DNA of 64,000 bases from contig NZ_JAINWL010000002.1 in the NCBI RefSeq assembly GCF_021021475.1, positions 310,001-374,000 on the forward strand, written 5' to 3'. The position numbers were made by a program, and so were the translations under genes. The notes under the pieces were generated by a model. It did not search any database. It worked only from the letters and a program-made list of their open reading frames with translations, and was not told where the DNA came from. Positions 25,466-34,293 of the stretch are shown one piece after another; position 1 is the stretch's first letter, and each line of letters opens with the position of its first letter. Source of the DNA: Citromicrobium bathyomarinum (GTDB lineage Bacteria > Pseudomonadota > Alphaproteobacteria > Sphingomonadales > Sphingomonadaceae).

Positions 25466-28191
25466 TCATCAAGATCTGGCGCTACGCCATTGCCCCCGAT
25501 GGCACCGGGGGCCGGCCCCGCACGGCCCAGAAGAACGCGTTCGACATCGTCTATGGTTGCGGCAGCTATATCAACGGGTTCGAGATCGAACGTGTGCAGA
25601 GGGATGGCTATGAGGAGGCTATGATCGAGGCCGACTTCGTTTCCGATGCGACGCGTGCGGGCGCGTATATCGTGCGCGAAGACGATCACGATGTCATCGG
25701 TTCGGCGAGCCACGGCCTTGGCCATGGAGATACGCTGAAGAAGATTCAGCGGCTTGCGGTGGCCGCAGCTGCAGCCGGTCTCGATCATTTCTACCACTAC
25801 ACATGGTCGCATCGTAACGGCGAAATGTTCGAGCCACACAGGCTCGCCCGGCAGAACCAAACGATCCGTCATGTGCTCGAGGCATCGGGCTGCCCGTCAC
25901 TGGAAGCCTATCACCGCGAGCAGCGTGGTTCCAAGCAGAATGAGCCCCAGGTCCACGGGCATGGCAACCTGCTGTCGGTCGATGCCAAGGGCAAAGGCAA
26001 GCCACTCGCCGATGGCTGGTTCAAGGAAGCTGCGCAGGTGGCGATCGCTGTGGTCGAGCGTGACGACCGTCTGCGGCCGGAACCGATGCGACGCTACATC
26101 GCGACCGAGGAAGGCGTATTCGCATTTCTGACTGGAACGCAGGTTGCGGATCGCACGGGTCGTATCCTTCGCTCCAAGGACAAAAACCGCGTGCGTCGCG
26201 ACGGCAGCCAGCGACCCGATGGCGGGCTGATGAAACGAGTGCGCCAAGAGCACGACGCGATTGTCGCTACGAACGAAGCCCCCCAAGGGATCGAGCCCGG
26301 CACTCCCTGGTCGCTTCAACGCTATGTGCAAGTCGTGGTGGCACCGCGGATCAAACAATCGGGCGGTTGGCAGGAAACCCATCGCTCGCTTGCGCCCCTT
26401 GGCATCCGCTATGTGAAGGTTGGCAATACGGGCCGCCTGGAGGCGATCGGTCCGGACGGACAGCCGACCGGCGAATGGGTGGGCGCCGGTGATGCCTACG
26501 CGAATGCTGCACTCGGCAAGCTTTCAGATCGCTTTAAGGCCGAGTTCAAACCGCCGAGCGGGAAGCTCGATCTGCGCCCCCTGACCATGCCGGTATTCAA
26601 CCGTCCACCGGAGGAGACCACGACCGCCGAAATCGACCATGATGCGCGCGCGAAGCAGGAAGCAGCGGATCTCAAGCCCGAGATCGCGAGAATCGAGGAG
26701 CACGTATCGAAGGACGACAAGCGCAGGCGCCAGAGCATCCAGGATGCCAAGCTTGGCTGCCGGCACAATGAGGCCGTCGCCGAGCAGGCATCGCGCCGCC
26801 GATCGGAAGAAGCCGTGGTGCGCGAGTTCGCGATTGCGAAGGGGGCAAGGCGAACGAGGAAGGGATCCGATAAGGCTGGGGCGAAGAGCAAGAAGGCCAA
26901 TGGCTGGCAAGCTGTGCGGCTCATCATTTGGGGCCACCTCCGGATTGGCAAGGACCGGAATAAGCCACCACGCGACCTGGAGCAGCGTTACGAAATCAAG
27001 CGCGTCGACAATGAAGTCCAGTATTGGCTCCGGAGCACCTCGGGCGAGCCGACCATCGCCTTCGTCGAAACCGACAATCTGGTGACGGTCAGCGATACGG
27101 GTCGACAGGTGAACATTGATGCGCTCCGGATCGCAGAGGACAAGTACAGCCGGGTGCGTATCGCAGGAACGCAGCGAGCGGCCCTCGATACGGTCAGGAT
27201 CGCAGCAGAGCTCGGCATCGTGCTCGAAGATGAGCAGGCGGAGACAGGCAAGGCGCATCTCGATGCGATTGCCGGTCGGTCGGCTGCGCCCATTCTCGAT
27301 GTCTCATGGCGCTTTTATGCGACACGTGATGACCGGCGTCGGGCGAGGCAGGCGGCCGCGCAAGCCCGCGACAAGCGCGTCGATACGCAAACGGGGCTTG
27401 CGCGCCCGGCGCTCGGCATGAGCCTGGAAGGTCTTATCGCAGTGTATCTCGAGCGCGAGCCGACCCGTTCAATCGCAAAAGGCGACGATCCAATATTGAT
27501 CGAGGCGTGGCGCAAGCTCGACGAGGACATCGATCACAACCGGCTCTTCCTTGCTGCATCTCGTTATCACAAAAAGTTCGAAGGTCAGGAATACCGCTTT
27601 CTGGACGATGAGCGCCTCGCCCGGGCGTTCGGATCCGAGCCGGAAGTGCTGGTCGATCGTGAGATCCAGAATAGGCTGAGAGCAATCGAGGCGATCCAGC
27701 TCGACAAACGCCGACTGATCGCGGCAGCGCTTATTTCAGGTGCGGCCAGAATCGTCGATGGCGAACTCGAGATAGAGGAGCGGCAAGCCTCGTGGGCGAA
27801 GGATTTCTGGAGAGCGCAGCGCAGCGATCCGATTTTCCATCGGTTGATCCAGGTCGCGCGGGCAAGGCCCGATCGCTTCGCATATGATCCGGGGTTGCAG
27901 CCTGGTGAAGCACCAAGAAGACGCGCACTGATCCGAGGCGACCATGTTCTCGCCAAGGACATCGGACGAGAGCTGACTCGCCAAAGCCAGCGGAACGGTG
28001 GATTCAGCAACGTCCAAGTAGACGAGCCGCCGCTTCCTGCGAAGCGACCAGCGAAGGACACGCCGCCTCCCGAGGAAAATGCGCCTCCAAAGCCCGGCTT
28101 GCCGCAGTCGCCAACGCCGGACCATGGTCAAATTGAGAACAGTAGGCGGTCGAAACCATTGTATCCCACCCCACAGGGAGTGGAGCGATGA
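25462..28191 (+). CDS. Relaxase-like mobilisation protein with LPD7-like region
   Basis: The gene starts at GTG 25462, coupled to the preceding gene, and encodes 909 residues. Around H165 and H167 the segment QVHGHGNLLSVD resembles the metal-binding HxH of HUH relaxases, preceded by YHYTWSH. Residues about 480-595 resemble the LPD7 domain found in relaxases and large polyvalent proteins (VETDNLVTVSD, ALDTVRIAAELGI). A basic coiled region lies between, and a Pro-rich tail ends the protein. The catalytic tyrosine cannot be assigned with certainty. If it is a relaxase, it would nick at oriT and pilot the DNA into a helper element's channel. Confidence 0.65.
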   Translation: MIIKIWRYAIAPDGTGGRPRTAQKNAFDIVYGCGSYINGFEIERVQRDGYEEAMIEADFVSDATRAGAYIVREDDHDVIGSASHGLGHGDTLKKIQRLAVAAAAAGLDHFYHYTWSHRNGEMFEPHRLARQNQTIRHVLEASGCPSLEAYHREQRGSKQNEPQVHGHGNLLSVDAKGKGKPLADGWFKEAAQVAIAVVERDDRLRPEPMRRYIATEEGVFAFLTGTQVADRTGRILRSKDKNRVRRDGSQRPDGGLMKRVRQEHDAIVATNEAPQGIEPGTPWSLQRYVQVVVAPRIKQSGGWQETHRSLAPLGIRYVKVGNTGRLEAIGPDGQPTGEWVGAGDAYANAALGKLSDRFKAEFKPPSGKLDLRPLTMPVFNRPPEETTTAEIDHDARAKQEAADLKPEIARIEEHVSKDDKRRRQSIQDAKLGCRHNEAVAEQASRRRSEEAVVREFAIAKGARRTRKGSDKAGAKSKKANGWQAVRLIIWGHLRIGKDRNKPPRDLEQRYEIKRVDNEVQYWLRSTSGEPTIAFVETDNLVTVSDTGRQVNIDALRIAEDKYSRVRIAGTQRAALDTVRIAAELGIVLEDEQAETGKAHLDAIAGRSAAPILDVSWRFYATRDDRRRARQAAAQARDKRVDTQTGLARPALGMSLEGLIAVYLEREPTRSIAKGDDPILIEAWRKLDEDIDHNRLFLAASRYHKKFEGQEYRFLDDERLARAFGSEPEVLVDREIQNRLRAIEAIQLDKRRLIAAALISGAARIVDGELEIEERQASWAKDFWRAQRSDPIFHRLIQVARARPDRFAYDPGLQPGEAPRRRALIRGDHVLAKDIGRELTRQSQRNGGFSNVQVDEPPLPAKRPAKDTPPPEENAPPKPGLPQSPTPDHGQIENSRRSKPLYPTPQGVER

Positions 28192-28400
28192 CGGCCGTCA
28201 TTCTCCTGATCCTCGGTATCCGCCTCGCATTGCTGGGCCCTGCAATAGACCACGTGCTGGTCGCTGCCACCCGATGGCGTGCCCATCGCGAGAGGTGCGC
28301 AGAAGCCCTCGCACGCCTTGGCCGGTGCGCTCCATGGCTTCGCTGCATTCGCTGTTTTCGCAGCAATAGCGAATTCGATGATCTCCGCGTTTGCCCGTGA
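28188..28400 (+). CDS. Small putative membrane protein
   Basis: This 70-residue frame begins at an ATGA overlap with the relaxase-like stop and has GGAGTGGAG upstream. Residues 2-20 (TAVILLILGIRLALLGPAI) form one plausible membrane helix; the rest is basic and Cys-containing. The 3' part overlaps a cluster of TTCGCTG boxes, which argues that some of it may be regulatory DNA rather than protein. Confidence 0.4.
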   Translation: MTAVILLILGIRLALLGPAIDHVLVAATRWRAHRERCAEALARLGRCAPWLRCIRCFRSNSEFDDLRVCP

Positions 28401-28444
28401 ATTTAAGTCGGACGCTCATCGCGATCGGCTCTCTCACCGGACCA

Positions 28445-28479
28445 CCAGCGAAACCAGCGACTTTCGCTGCATTCGCTGG
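28445..28479. promoter_or_regulatory. Dyad operator upstream of kfrA-like gene
   Basis: CCAGCGAAACCAGCGA, then CT, then TTCGCTGCATTCGCTGG, form a long dyad with two mismatched positions. Each arm is itself a tandem repeat of the box CAGCGA/TCGCTG. The site ends 25 bp before the ATG at 28505. The same TTCGCTGCATTCGCTG unit recurs at 28339-28354. KfrA proteins are known to bind repeats in their own promoter. Confidence 0.6.
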
Positions 28480-28504
28480 AGCAAACGCGGAAAGATAGAA
28501 TACC

Positions 28505-29155
28505 ATGAAGAAAAGTACTGACTGGAACACCCAGGCCCATGTCGATGCGGTGGCAAACGACCTGCTCAGGGAGGCTGGCGATGACATCGAGAAAGTTACC
28601 GGCAACCGGATAGCAACCGCGCTCGGCATGACGCGCGCGAATGAGTCGATCTATACCAAGCTCGAGGACTGGAAGCAGCGCAAGCTCTCCGAAGGGTTCG
28701 ACAAGATCGGGCATGCACCGGCGGGCCTTGGAGAAGAACTCGAACACCACCTTCGCGCGCACGGCGAAAACATCGTCAGCCTCGTCACCGGGCTTGCCGG
28801 CAAGGCCATTGTCGAGGGTCGCCATCGAAGCGAACAGACCGAAGGCCTGCTGCGAGAACGAATCGTCGCGCTCGAATCCGAACTGGACAGAGCTCGCGAA
28901 GCAGAGCTGGTAGCCGACCTCAAGCTGGAGACGCTCTTGAATGAACGCGACGCCGCCAAGACCTTGGCAGCGACTAACCTTGCTCGTGCCGAGCAGGCCG
29001 AAGCCCGGCTTGAAGAACTGCGCGCCAACTACGACGGTCTGGTCGAGCAGCTGGGCCGGTTCAATATCCGGGAATACCCCATGCGCAGCTCGGCAGCTTC
29101 CAAGAGCGGCGACGGAGCTGGCATCGATATGTCGCGGTACGACTACCGAGATTGA
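28505..29155 (+). CDS. KfrA-like DNA-binding coiled-coil protein
   Basis: In this 216-residue protein, the first 60 or so residues match the KfrA_N/plasmid replication-region DNA-binding domain (VDAVANDLLREAGDDIEKVT, RIATALGMTRANESIYTKL). A long alpha-helical coiled coil follows at residues 105-185 (RERIVALESELDRAREAEL). KfrA proteins are plasmid-borne regulators involved in stable inheritance. A terminator follows directly, so this is a single-gene unit controlled by its own dyad. Confidence 0.85.
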   Translation: MKKSTDWNTQAHVDAVANDLLREAGDDIEKVTGNRIATALGMTRANESIYTKLEDWKQRKLSEGFDKIGHAPAGLGEELEHHLRAHGENIVSLVTGLAGKAIVEGRHRSEQTEGLLRERIVALESELDRAREAELVADLKLETLLNERDAAKTLAATNLARAEQAEARLEELRANYDGLVEQLGRFNIREYPMRSSAASKSGDGAGIDMSRYDYRD

Positions 29156-29180
29156 TATCGAGACTTTGGACCACGTTACC

Positions 29181-29210
29181 GGGGGTGGCTAATCGGCCAT
29201 CCCCTTTTTT
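29181..29210 (+). terminator. Rho-independent terminator after kfrA-like gene
   Basis: GGGGGTGGC and GCCATCCCC form a 9-bp stem with one G-U pair around TAATCG, followed by six T residues. Confidence 0.85.
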
Positions 29211-29368
29211 GAGCCCGCAGATGGAAAAGACCGGACTGCCTGCGACGGCGCGGCTCGAATATCGGAATACTGAAGGATGACCTGGCGGTTGAAGCCGGCA
29301 GGTTGAAGGGAAAAGAGCAAGAGCGCTCGGCTCCCGCCTCGCCGGTTTCACCAACAGGAGAAACCGAA

Positions 29369-30262
29369 ATGCTGAATACCGACCACCTGTCGCCAGACGC
29401 CGAAGCGCTGGCGATGGAACTTGAAGCCTGCGAGGGATACCGCGTGCTGCGGCGCGTGCCCAAACCCTTTACATCGCTGCCCCGAATGGGCCCTGTGCCC
29501 GATGGCAAATGCATCGCGATCCTCGACACCGAAACGACCGGCCTCGACAGCGAGAACGACGTCATCATCGAACTCGCGATCCAGCTCGTCTTTGTCGACG
29601 ATGGCGGAGAGGTGATCGGACACTCGATGCCCCACAGTTGGCTCGATGATCCCGAGCGCGAACTCGACCCCCGGATCACCATGGTGACCGGCCTCGGTGC
29701 GCAGCACCTTCGGGGCCACAAGATCGACGATGATTTCGCGCGCGGACTGCTCGACCGGGCGGACCTGATCGTGGCGCATAATGCGAGCTTCGATGCGGGC
29801 TTTATCGAGCGCCGCTATCCCGAGCTCGCGGGCAAAGCCTGGGCCTGTTCGTGCAGTGAAATCGATTGGCTGCAATTGGGCTTCGACGGGCGGTCGCAAT
29901 CAGCGCTTCTTGCACACGTCGGATGGTTCTCCGACGCGCACCGTGCGGCCGCCGATGTATGGGCCCTGCACTGGCTCTTGCAGCACCGCCAGCGCGGGCC
30001 CGGCGAAACTGAAACTCGCACATATCTCGCCCGCCTGATCGACGCGTCCGAGCGACCCACAGTGATGGTCCAGGCCGAGCGTGCGCCGTTCTCGAAGAAG
30101 GAGGCGCTGCGCGCACGCGGCTACCGCTGGAATGCACCGAAGAGGTTCTGGGAAATCGAGCTCGCGCCCGGTCGCGTCGAACACGAGCAGGCCTGGGGCT
30201 ACCGCAATGGCCTTCCGGCGATGACCACGCGGCAGATCACCGCGCATGAGCGGCATCGCTAA
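29369..30262 (+). CDS. DnaQ-like 3'-5' exonuclease
   Basis: This 297-residue DEDDh exonuclease has Exo I (AILDTETTGLDSEND), Exo II (LIVAHNASFDAGFIE) and Exo III (SDAHRAAADVWAL, with His and Asp). The C-terminal 70 residues (VQAERAPFSKKEALRARGYRWNA) form an additional domain seen in plasmid-borne exonucleases. ATG 29369 has AGGAG 8 nt upstream; the longer frame from 29303 lacks such a site. It may process element DNA, but its role in mobilisation or defence is unknown. Confidence 0.87.
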   Translation: MLNTDHLSPDAEALAMELEACEGYRVLRRVPKPFTSLPRMGPVPDGKCIAILDTETTGLDSENDVIIELAIQLVFVDDGGEVIGHSMPHSWLDDPERELDPRITMVTGLGAQHLRGHKIDDDFARGLLDRADLIVAHNASFDAGFIERRYPELAGKAWACSCSEIDWLQLGFDGRSQSALLAHVGWFSDAHRAAADVWALHWLLQHRQRGPGETETRTYLARLIDASERPTVMVQAERAPFSKKEALRARGYRWNAPKRFWEIELAPGRVEHEQAWGYRNGLPAMTTRQITAHERHR

Positions 30263-30348
30263 GCGCTCGTCTCAACCGACATTCCAATCACCGCCTGCCC
30301 TCCTCGCGCGATGCGCGGGGACGGGGGCGCTATCCAATGGAGATTTTC

Positions 30349-31200
30349 GTGACAACCACTATACCCAACTGCCTCGACCAATGGGCCGAGGATGCGCGCC
30401 TGTTTTGCGCTAACGCCAGCAATCAGGTCGACAGTGCGCAAACCATCGTCGTCGCCGACTTCGAATATGCTTACGACCGTGATCGGCATCACGCTTACCG
30501 GGTTGCCGAAGGAGCAAGCGCGGAGCCGACCATTCGTTGGCCCTTCCATCGCATCGCGGCAGCGAGCTGGATCGTGCTGCGCTTCGTCGCGGGCAAGCCG
30601 CTCCCGGAGATCGGAGAACCGATCGTCCTGACCGCCGAGACCAAGAGCGAGGCGGCCATTGTTTCCGCGTTCTTCGACGCGCTTCGTGCCGAGCCCGACG
30701 CGAAGCTTGTCACATGGGGCGGCGAGACCAAGGATCTCGCCGTGCTACGCCAGGTCGCGATGATGCAGGACCTGGTGCTGCCCACTCAGATCGCCGATCT
30801 TCACCCGCACAGCGATCGCAAAGTCGATCTGTGTCTTGCCACATCGGTCGCAGCGAAGACCGTGCACCTGCCCGAAATTGCGACAGCGATGGGCATTCCT
30901 GCCAAGCCCAGCCCGAGCAAGAGCATCGGGCCGCTGGTCGAAGCAGGCGCATGGCGCGAGGTCGAAGAACAGGTACTCGCCGATGTGATCACCACCAGCA
31001 TTATCGCGATGATGCAGCTGGGTGCCGCAGGACGCATCCGGATCGATCGACCCGCATCGCTGCTGGCGCTCGCGCAGACGCTTGGTGAGGCGTTTCCGAG
31101 CTCGCAGTTCTGCAAGCGGACCTTCGCGCCCTGGGCCCGAGCACGCCACGCAGAAGCAGGCCTTCGTGGCACGGTCTTTCGCGCGCCCGAAATGGCGTGA
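30349..31200 (+). CDS. Predicted RNase H-fold 3'-5' exonuclease (PolB-exo-like)
   Basis: This protein of about 283 residues has an exonuclease-like layout: VVADFEYAYDRD (DxE, Exo I), VTWGGETKDLAVL (Exo II-like, with Asp) and VLADVITTSIIAM (late Asp, Exo III-like). This resembles the PolB-exo2/RNase H family found on plasmids and phages. GTG 30349 has GGAG six bases upstream and is preferred; ATG 30337 is an alternative. It is a second exonuclease next to the DnaQ-like one. Confidence 0.65.
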   Translation: MTTTIPNCLDQWAEDARLFCANASNQVDSAQTIVVADFEYAYDRDRHHAYRVAEGASAEPTIRWPFHRIAAASWIVLRFVAGKPLPEIGEPIVLTAETKSEAAIVSAFFDALRAEPDAKLVTWGGETKDLAVLRQVAMMQDLVLPTQIADLHPHSDRKVDLCLATSVAAKTVHLPEIATAMGIPAKPSPSKSIGPLVEAGAWREVEEQVLADVITTSIIAMMQLGAAGRIRIDRPASLLALAQTLGEAFPSSQFCKRTFAPWARARHAEAGLRGTVFRAPEMA

Positions 31201-31335
31201 TCGGTGAAGGTTTTTGGACGGCAATAAGAGGGAGGAAAAGACAATGACCTAGCGGTTGCAACGAAGGGCGAAGCGCGCGGCCCGAACCATTAGCGCACTC
31301 CAGTGAACGTCGGCCTCTATCGAGGCCATCCCCAA

Positions 31336-31370
31336 GCCGCCTGTCCAGCGAAGGACACGCGGCATTTTTT
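31336..31370 (+). terminator. Rho-independent terminator
   Basis: GCCGC-C-TGTCC and GGACA-C-GCGGC pair (5+5 bp with one C/C mismatch) around AGCGAA, followed by A and six T residues. A second short hairpin (GGCCTC/GAGGCC) lies just before, at 31312-31327. Confidence 0.75.
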
Positions 31371-31390
31371 ATGCCTGAAAGGAATGCCCA

Positions 31391-32074
31391 ATGCCCAGGA
31401 AGAAACCCGGCCGCGCTATCGCGCCAATCAAGTCAAACACCAATCTCGCCAAGCCGGACCAGCGTTTCGCTATCGGCGATACCGAAATCCACCCCCTCCA
31501 GCTGTACCGCAACCCCGAACGCCATCCGCGTGAGGCAGGCCCGTGGAGCGGTGAACCCGACAAACTGGCGTGGGTCGATGCCGAGAGCGGCCTGTCCTGC
31601 ATCATCCTGCGCCAGGCGAGCGGCGTCCTCGGTGGGTATGTCGCCGTCCCGATCGGCCACCCGCTCTGGGGCTTCGCCTACGATGCGATCCCTGCCGAGC
31701 TCGACATCTCGGCGCATCGCGGTCTCGACTATTCCGAGTCCTGCCGCAAGCACGAGCGGGAATCGATCGCGATCTGTCACGTTAGCGAAAGACGCACCAA
31801 CAAACGTGCGCACCCGGCTGGCCGCCAAAAGAATACCTCGGACGACACGTGGTGGTTCGGGTTCGGGTGCGACAAGCCCGGCGATCTCGTCCCCGATGGC
31901 TACAAGCCACCCCTGCATCGCGAGGAGGGCGAGGTCTATCGTTCGATCGACTACGTCTACGAGGAAACCCGATCGCTCGCACGCTCCCTCAAGGCGATCG
32001 AGCATGCCTCTGCCTTTTCCGGTGGGGTTACGCTCAGGCTGGGCGCCCCCGACACCGAACCGGACAAGACGTGA
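31391..32074 (+). CDS. Hypothetical protein (plasmid/phage-type family)
   Basis: The pattern of this 227-residue protein, GGYVAVPIGHPLWG, then LDISAHRGLDYSESC, then DDTWWFGFGCDKPGD, resembles a family I associate with phages and plasmids in other bacteria (consensus like VGVPxxHPLxG...HGGLTY...WWIGFDCAHxGD). Its function is unknown. It sits after a terminator and only 11 bp before the next gene, with which it is probably co-transcribed. Confidence 0.7.
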   Translation: MPRKKPGRAIAPIKSNTNLAKPDQRFAIGDTEIHPLQLYRNPERHPREAGPWSGEPDKLAWVDAESGLSCIILRQASGVLGGYVAVPIGHPLWGFAYDAIPAELDISAHRGLDYSESCRKHERESIAICHVSERRTNKRAHPAGRQKNTSDDTWWFGFGCDKPGDLVPDGYKPPLHREEGEVYRSIDYVYEETRSLARSLKAIEHASAFSGGVTLRLGAPDTEPDKT

Positions 32075-32085
32075 AGGAGGCGATC

Positions 32086-32880
32086 ATGGACGACATTCCT
32101 TACGCCGCGAAGCGCAACCCGAACCTGCCATGGGGCTACTGGCTTGTGGCCAGCGAAGATGGTGAGTGGCTCTATGACGAAGACGGCAATGCCTGGGATA
32201 GCGTGCGCGACTACCTTTGGACCGACCGACTTCGCATGGGCCATCACCCTGCCAATGCAGTCGAGGCTGAATTGGAATTCCTGCTGGCGGTCCTCGTCGC
32301 CATCGACCGCCGGGTGGTGAAGACCGAGGAGAGCGTGCGCGATCTCTTCGATGGTCTCTGGCACCTGCAGGCATTCTACGCTCATTGGCTCGAAGGCGTT
32401 GGGCTAACATCCACCAATCGCGTCGAAGATCTGACCCAGGAGGGACGGGCCGTGCTCGTCATGCTTGCATCGACCCGCAGCGCGGGATCGGCACCCTTGC
32501 CGATCGGCCTTCCTGCCCTGACGCCGCGGATGGGTCTCGACCGAGGTGAGACTAGGGATGAGCGCGAGCGCGTGCTGGCTTCGCAGGAAGCGTTCGCTCG
32601 CGATCTGCCCTACCGCTTTGTCCGTGAAGCAATCGCGGATCGGCCCGGTATCAAGTTAATGGGCGCCCAGCTCGGCAACAACATTCCGCTCACACGGGTA
32701 TTGTGGTCGATGTCGTTCCCCGACGATCACGCGCGCGACCGGATGTTCGCCTGGCTCGCGCATCGCCTCGATCGCTGGGAGGATTGGGGTGAACTTGCAG
32801 CGCGCAAGGGTGCACAGTCCTTGAGCGATCACCTGTTGCAGCTGGCCTTTGCGGATCGACCGGCATTCACCGATCCCTAA
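32086..32880 (+). CDS. Hypothetical protein
   Basis: This protein has 264 residues from ATG 32086, which is preceded by GAAGGAGG; the open frame extends further upstream but overlaps the previous gene. It is soluble, with several Trp-rich helices (NLPWGYWLVASEDGEWLYDE, HLQAFYAHWLEG). I do not recognise it. Confidence 0.65.
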   Translation: MDDIPYAAKRNPNLPWGYWLVASEDGEWLYDEDGNAWDSVRDYLWTDRLRMGHHPANAVEAELEFLLAVLVAIDRRVVKTEESVRDLFDGLWHLQAFYAHWLEGVGLTSTNRVEDLTQEGRAVLVMLASTRSAGSAPLPIGLPALTPRMGLDRGETRDERERVLASQEAFARDLPYRFVREAIADRPGIKLMGAQLGNNIPLTRVLWSMSFPDDHARDRMFAWLAHRLDRWEDWGELAARKGAQSLSDHLLQLAFADRPAFTDP

Positions 32881-32918
32881 GAGGGTCGATTCATCTCAGT
32901 ACCTTACCACCCATCTTT

Positions 32919-32949
32919 GCGGGCGGCATTCAATCGGAATGCCGCCCGC
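32919..32949 (+). terminator. Strong hairpin, likely terminator
   Basis: GCGGGCGGCATTC and GAATGCCGCCCGC form a perfect 13-bp stem with loop AATCG, followed by TTCCTATTT. It lies between two same-strand genes, 22 bp before the next start, so it might also act as an attenuator. Confidence 0.65.
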
Positions 32950-32971
32950 TTCCTATTTAGGAAACCTTATC

Positions 32972-33559
32972 ATGCGCAATCGGATCATTAAGACCATCCC
33001 AGAGCGCATGGTCGTCCTTTCCATCCTACCGCCTCCGCACACATTCGAGCCATTGCGCCCGTTCGGGTTCGGTGCGTTCGTCTGCGCCCGACATGGCCAT
33101 GCCGAAGCAAAGTTTGCGCTGTCTGCCCAAGGCTATGGCGCGGGCTACGATCCGCAACGCATACGCGGCGACATCCGCGCTCTGTTTACACCCGAGACTC
33201 AAGCCCTGATCTGCATGCCCGACCAGCCCCACGCCCGGGGGCGCCGGATCGCCAAAGCGCAGTTCCCATCGTCGTTCTTCGATCTCGTACCGTGCGTCGG
33301 GCTTTTGTCGAATGTGTTTGCAGTTGTGCCGCGGGATATCCTTGCGCATTCGGCGGCCATTGGGAGACTGACCCTTTCAAGCTCCGCCCCATCGCCCCTG
33401 CAAAGGGTCGGTCAGCTTAGCAGCGAAGCGCAGGCCGCGTGGGTCTACTGGCTGTTCAGATCCTGCGCCCCGCATCGTCGCCGCAACCTGCTTGCAAGCC
33501 ATGCAGCATGGCAAGCTATCGAGCGCGCGAGAAAGTCGACTACAAGAGTTCAACGCTAA
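32972..33559 (+). CDS. Hypothetical protein
   Basis: This protein has 195 residues from ATG 32972, with an AGGA element upstream. It contains several Cys and His residues (FVCARHGHAEAKFAL) and a basic C-terminus (SCAPHRRRNLLASH). No family is recognised. A terminator directly follows the stop, which supports a real transcription unit. Confidence 0.6.
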   Translation: MRNRIIKTIPERMVVLSILPPPHTFEPLRPFGFGAFVCARHGHAEAKFALSAQGYGAGYDPQRIRGDIRALFTPETQALICMPDQPHARGRRIAKAQFPSSFFDLVPCVGLLSNVFAVVPRDILAHSAAIGRLTLSSSAPSPLQRVGQLSSEAQAAWVYWLFRSCAPHRRRNLLASHAAWQAIERARKSTTRVQR

Positions 33560-33564
33560 CTAGG

Positions 33565-33588
33565 GGGTGCATCACGCGCCCTTTTTTT
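33565..33588 (+). terminator. Rho-independent terminator
   Basis: GGGTGC and GCGCCC form a 6-bp stem with one G-U pair around ATCAC, followed by seven T residues. Confidence 0.75.
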
Positions 33589-33655
33589 GCATCCACTCTC
33601 GCCTCGCCGGGAAAGGGCGTCCTCTCTCGCCTGCAATGGACGATCACCCAGCGAC

Positions 33656-34228
33656 TTAGTCGTAATCCAGTCGCCTGCCGATGTCACTGTCGTAGCCCCC
33701 CAGCTTAGCATGGTATTCTAGAACGGGATGGGTGAACCGCACGATCGTGCAATCGTCGAATTTTTTCTTGCCTTTACCAGGCAGGATCTCGATATGCCCA
33801 CCCCGCACGAATAGACCATTCTCGATGCGCGACAGCTGCGCTGCTGACATTCCAGTGCGTTCGGCGAGTTGCCGCAAAGTCAATTCTGCTGATTTGCGTC
33901 CGGCACGAAGCGCCTCACCGAGCTGGCAGCACGTCTCTGGCGTCTCCCGAATTGGTTTCTTCGAACTTGTGCCTTTGATAGCGATGTGGCTCCATTCGAT
34001 GCGGAGCAATCCCATGATCTCCATGAGCGTTCTATAGGACGGCCATCGCGTTCCATTTTCGATACGCGACAGGGTCTCGCGCGAAACGCCGACCAGTTGA
34101 GCGAATTCTCTCCTTGGCGTCTCGCCATATTCGAATGACGCCTCACGAGCATCGCGAAGCAACTCGCCGACATTGTTTTTGAGAGCCACAAAACCCTCCG
34201 GCAAACGATAGCGATACGTTTTTTTCAA
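33656..34228 (-). CDS. Double-HTH XRE-family regulator
   Basis: This 190-residue protein has two helix-turn-helix domains: residues about 20-60 (REFAQLVGVSRETLSRIENG) and about 105-140 (LRQLAERTGMSAAQLSRIEN). A 45-residue tail follows. The start is TTG at 34228, with GGAGG at a 7-nt spacing; no ATG preserves the first HTH. It is divergent from the DNA methyltransferase, with about 65 bp between starts, as with controller proteins of restriction-modification systems (inference). Confidence 0.82.
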   Translation of the reverse strand: MKKTYRYRLPEGFVALKNNVGELLRDAREASFEYGETPRREFAQLVGVSRETLSRIENGTRWPSYRTLMEIMGLLRIEWSHIAIKGTSSKKPIRETPETCCQLGEALRAGRKSAELTLRQLAERTGMSAAQLSRIENGLFVRGGHIEILPGKGKKKFDDCTIVRFTHPVLEYHAKLGGYDSDIGRRLDYD

Positions 34229-34293
34229 AAAATCACCTCCGCATCTGTGACGTTGTTGCATAAACAAGAAATGCCCACGCCACAAGCTGGGAG

